DNA from: Arenibacter sp. F20364
Lineage (GTDB): Bacteria > Bacteroidota > Bacteroidia > Flavobacteriales > Flavobacteriaceae
Direction: 5' to 3'
NCBI RefSeq assembly: GCF_023015905.1
Contig: NZ_JALKBD010000009.1
Location: 1-64,000, forward strand
DNA length: 64,000 nucleotides
The translations under genes were made by a program, and so were the position numbers. The notes beneath the pieces were generated by a model. The model made no database searches, was not told where the DNA came from, and saw only the letters and a program-made list of their open reading frames with translations. Below are positions 61,561-64,000 of the stretch, piece by piece; the stretch's first letter is position 1; each line of letters starts with the position of its first letter.

Positions 61561-64000
61561 CTATTTTGCCTTTACCACTTTCATAACCCCTTGCATTATT
61601 CTCCAATGCCCGGGAAAGGTGCATATAAAAGGGTAGTCTCCAGGTTCTGTGGGGGCATTGAATTTTAAAACCACCTTTTCCTCTGGATTTATGATAGCCG
61701 TTGCAAAAAGTACCTCGGACATTTCGGGAACATAATTCTTTTCTGCCCCATTGGGGTCCGTGGCCAATTTATCGGCTGCCATACCCACCTTTTCCTTTTC
61801 GCCTATCTTAGTAATGACAAGGTTATGCTGCATAAAATCTGTGTTCTCAAAAACAAGTTCAACAGCTTTTCCTGCTTCCACAACAAACTCTGTAAGATCA
61901 TATTTCATCTCATTTTTAATGGTCTTGATAGTAATGACTACGGCGTTGGAACTGCCATCCAAGACATTGTCCAATTCCAATTCCACCTCATTGATATACG
62001 TTTCTACCAAAAGCTGGGCCAAGGGTTTATCCTCAAAAACGCTTTTTGCAGCTTTGGAATAATCCGATTCCACCTCATATTTCCAATCCCCTGCCAAGGA
62101 GATGCTAAATTGACCGGCTTTAAGAAACATCTGCTCTTTTTTACCCCAGATGCCTCCACCACCACCAGTATCTTCTACCCGAACCGCAATAGTATTGTTT
62201 CCTGCTTTTAAAACCCCTGAGGGAATCTTGTACACCCTATCGGCCAAATAATCCTTTTCGGTACCACCAACCAAAACCCCGTTAATATAGACCTTATCGG
62301 AATCATCTATAGGCCCCAAGGATATGGTACCCGACTTTGCACCTTCATTGGATGGAACTTCCACATTTTTACGAAACCAAATAATACCATCCATCTGCAA
62401 TCCCGCATCTTCTATCAGTTGGGGAAGGAGCATGGTCTCCCAATTGGAATCATCAAGATCTATTACCTGTCTTAGATTTTCTTCTACCGATCCAATTTCA
62501 AAATTGGGGTTATTGTCCATAAAAGCCTTGATAAATCCCTGATGATGTTTACTTCCTGCTGCATATAGGGCCTTTGCCAACCAATCGTCGGTCAATAATT
62601 GTTCGTTCTCGCTCAGCTCGAACAACTTTCGGCCTATTTCTACGTTGGGCTCCCTTTCAGAAAAATATATAAGTGCCGATAATTGCACTTCCGGATCCTT
62701 ATCCTGGAGTATATTGGACTCCAATAAAAGTGCATCTACAGTATTGTTTTTCGGCAAGATCTGTATGGCCGCCTTCCTAACCGTTCCGGACGGATGGTTC
62801 AAAGCCCATTTAACTATTTCTATTGCTTCCGTATTTGAAGACACAGCTCCCAGTCCATCAAGGGCCCATAAAGCATGCAGTGCACCCGGATTAAGTCCCA
62901 AAATATCCACTTCTGTATTCTTGACCAATGAAATGAGTTCTGGTACTACATCGGCATCGCCATTTTCAACCAATAACCGCTGGGCGGTCATACGCCAGAA
63001 CATATTGTCATTGGAAAGGGCTTTTACCAAGCCTTTAGAATCCTCATTATCCAAAGTCATGGATGCCTTATCTTCCACATCTTTGGGCATTATACGCCAA
63101 ATACGTCCCCTGGATTTATCGCGCAAAGGATTCTCATAGGCATTCCCCAGACCGTTCACAGCATCATATCCCCCTCTTTCCACTCTGGGGGTCGGATTGT
63201 GTTGTATAATAAAATTATACCAGTCCGAGACCCAAACAGCACCGTCAGGTCCTACCTTGGCTTCAACTGGGGAAACCCATTCATCCGAACTGGCCATCAA
63301 ATTGCCACCGTCCTTTTCCAAATACCCAGCGCCATCCTTCTCAATTTTAGCAATATGCACTACCCCACCCGTTGGTTCGCAGACAAAGGCGTACTTATTC
63401 CAATATTCTTTGGGGTATATCCTTGCTGTATAAAAATGGTGGCCCGCTGCCGCTGTAAAACCTCCAAAAACATCTACCTGTCTTATGTTTTGTGTAATTG
63501 GCGACATTGCATAATGGCCATCAATTTTTGAACTACCATTTAGTGAAATCCCCTTTACATCCTTTAGGTTCTTGTTAGGTATACCCATAAATACACTGTG
63601 GGTATTGTTCGCTGTGGAAGCAAAAATGGAGTTATCCTCGGTAATACCCAGTCCCCAGGTATTGTTGCTGGTATTGGTCAAAAATTCAAAATTGCCCATT
63701 TCCCTGTTAAAGCGATATATACCTTGACTAAACTCGAAGTCTTCACCCGAAATACTTCCCTTAAATCCTGAATAACCCACTACTCCATAAATATTATTGT
63801 CTATGCCACGTTGAAGGTTGGAAGGCCCGGCATGGGTATCAAAAACTCCCCATCCATCAATTACAATTTCCTTAACATCTGCCTTGTCATCGCCATCTGT
63901 ATCCTTTAGGAATAAAAAATACGGGGCCTGGGAAACCAAAATCCCTCCATTCACAAAAGTAAAACTGGTAGGAATATTCAATTTTTCGGCGAATATGGTA
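61561..64000 (-). CDS. PVC-type dehydrogenase-like protein with HEAT repeats and azurin-like domain (5' end beyond window)
   Basis: More than 810 residues; the frame is open to the window edge, so the true start is missing and the in-frame TTG near the edge is not the start. In order: beta-propeller of the membrane-bound-dehydrogenase type (DTDGDDKADVKEI, VDGWGVFDTHAGPSNL, GPDGAVWVSDWYNFIIQHNPTP), HEAT repeats (LRDKSR... to ~500), a galactose-binding-like jelly roll (DKVYINGVLVGG; RVEDTGGGGGIWG), and a plastocyanin/azurin domain. Copper ligands are visible: H in QHNLV, C and H in ICTFPGHW, M in IMQGVM. No CxxCH heme motif is seen in the visible part. Probably periplasmic or surface-exposed, in electron transfer from a sugar. 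Confidence 0.85.
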   Translation of the reverse strand, partial: TIFAEKLNIPTSFTFVNGGILVSQAPYFLFLKDTDGDDKADVKEIVIDGWGVFDTHAGPSNLQRGIDNNIYGVVGYSGFKGSISGEDFEFSQGIYRFNREMGNFEFLTNTSNNTWGLGITEDNSIFASTANNTHSVFMGIPNKNLKDVKGISLNGSSKIDGHYAMSPITQNIRQVDVFGGFTAAAGHHFYTARIYPKEYWNKYAFVCEPTGGVVHIAKIEKDGAGYLEKDGGNLMASSDEWVSPVEAKVGPDGAVWVSDWYNFIIQHNPTPRVERGGYDAVNGLGNAYENPLRDKSRGRIWRIMPKDVEDKASMTLDNEDSKGLVKALSNDNMFWRMTAQRLLVENGDADVVPELISLVKNTEVDILGLNPGALHALWALDGLGAVSSNTEAIEIVKWALNHPSGTVRKAAIQILPKNNTVDALLLESNILQDKDPEVQLSALIYFSEREPNVEIGRKLFELSENEQLLTDDWLAKALYAAGSKHHQGFIKAFMDNNPNFEIGSVEENLRQVIDLDDSNWETMLLPQLIEDAGLQMDGIIWFRKNVEVPSNEGAKSGTISLGPIDDSDKVYINGVLVGGTEKDYLADRVYKIPSGVLKAGNNTIAVRVEDTGGGGGIWGKKEQMFLKAGQFSISLAGDWKYEVESDYSKAAKSVFEDKPLAQLLVETYINEVELELDNVLDGSSNAVVITIKTIKNEMKYDLTEFVVEAGKAVELVFENTDFMQHNLVITKIGEKEKVGMAADKLATDPNGAEKNYVPEMSEVLFATAIINPEEKVVLKFNAPTEPGDYPFICTFPGHWRIMQGVMKVVKAK

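Noticed and set aside
63979-63981. TTG as start of the last gene
   Set aside because: The frame stays open to the window edge and the residues before it continue the propeller sequence; the gene is simply cut off by the window.
1-64000. Restriction, toxin-antitoxin, CRISPR, phage or transposon systems
   Set aside because: No nuclease-methylase pairs, spaced palindromic arrays, integrases or transposases were recognised; the genes are mostly core-genome type.

Overview
The window looks like a chromosomal segment of a marine-type flavobacterium (Bacteroidota, Flavobacteriaceae). The reasons are an AT-rich sequence, promoters of the Bacteroidota form (TAnnTTTG, with an upstream TTG), almost no Shine-Dalgarno sequences, TonB receptors with an N-terminal carboxypeptidase-regulatory domain, and families largely confined to this group (DUF4252, DUF4294, DUF6495, 2TM domain, LETM1-related). 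No rRNA, tRNA, CRISPR array, phage or transposase gene was recognised. The last gene on the right runs out of the window.

Layout. 0-9.2 kb: M42 peptidase, NUDIX hydrolase, hisS, an Oar-like TonB receptor, and the ribosomal operon rpsF-rpsR-rplI. 9.4-17.6 kb: a LytTR response regulator convergent with the operon nadC-yihY-DUF2147-priA, then rlmH, then a gene fusing a phosphoserine-phosphatase-like domain to phosphoglycerate dehydrogenase. 17.8-23 kb: a SatD-DUF3307 pair with a striking periodic repeat array upstream, rdgB, and a cold-shock-type DEAD-box helicase with a strongly folded leader. 23-31 kb: a secreted GH13 amylase, metallophosphoesterase, RNA methyltransferase, class III sirtuin and purB. 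31-37.7 kb: MscS channel, an ECF-sigma operon with two DUF4252 proteins, and two tandem S41 lipoprotein proteases.

37.9-44.5 kb is a vitamin B12 uptake locus. A cobalamin riboswitch precedes a BtuB-like receptor and a BtuG-like surface beta-propeller. A divergent btuF-btuC-btuD operon has its own promoter and uses no ATG start codon. 44.5-51 kb: rmuC and the complete oxidative pentose phosphate branch (zwf-pgl on the minus strand, gnd on the plus strand). 51-55.5 kb: a TPR lipoprotein, two DUF4331 half-size secreted proteins and a LETM1-related protein. 55.6-59.1 kb: a two-component operon in which the kinase carries a C-terminal 2TM membrane domain and is followed by three more 2TM proteins and a LytTR regulator. 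59.4-64 kb: an oxidoreductase, a TIM-barrel epimerase and a large secreted dehydrogenase-like protein ending in a copper-binding azurin-like domain; these probably act together on a sugar.

The best candidates for something undescribed are the 2TM/LytTR module, the SatD 28-bp repeat array, the folded deaD leader, and the Gfo/Idh-like enzyme that lacks the catalytic EKP lysine beside the azurin-tailed protein. All function assignments come from reading the sequences; no database search was possible.
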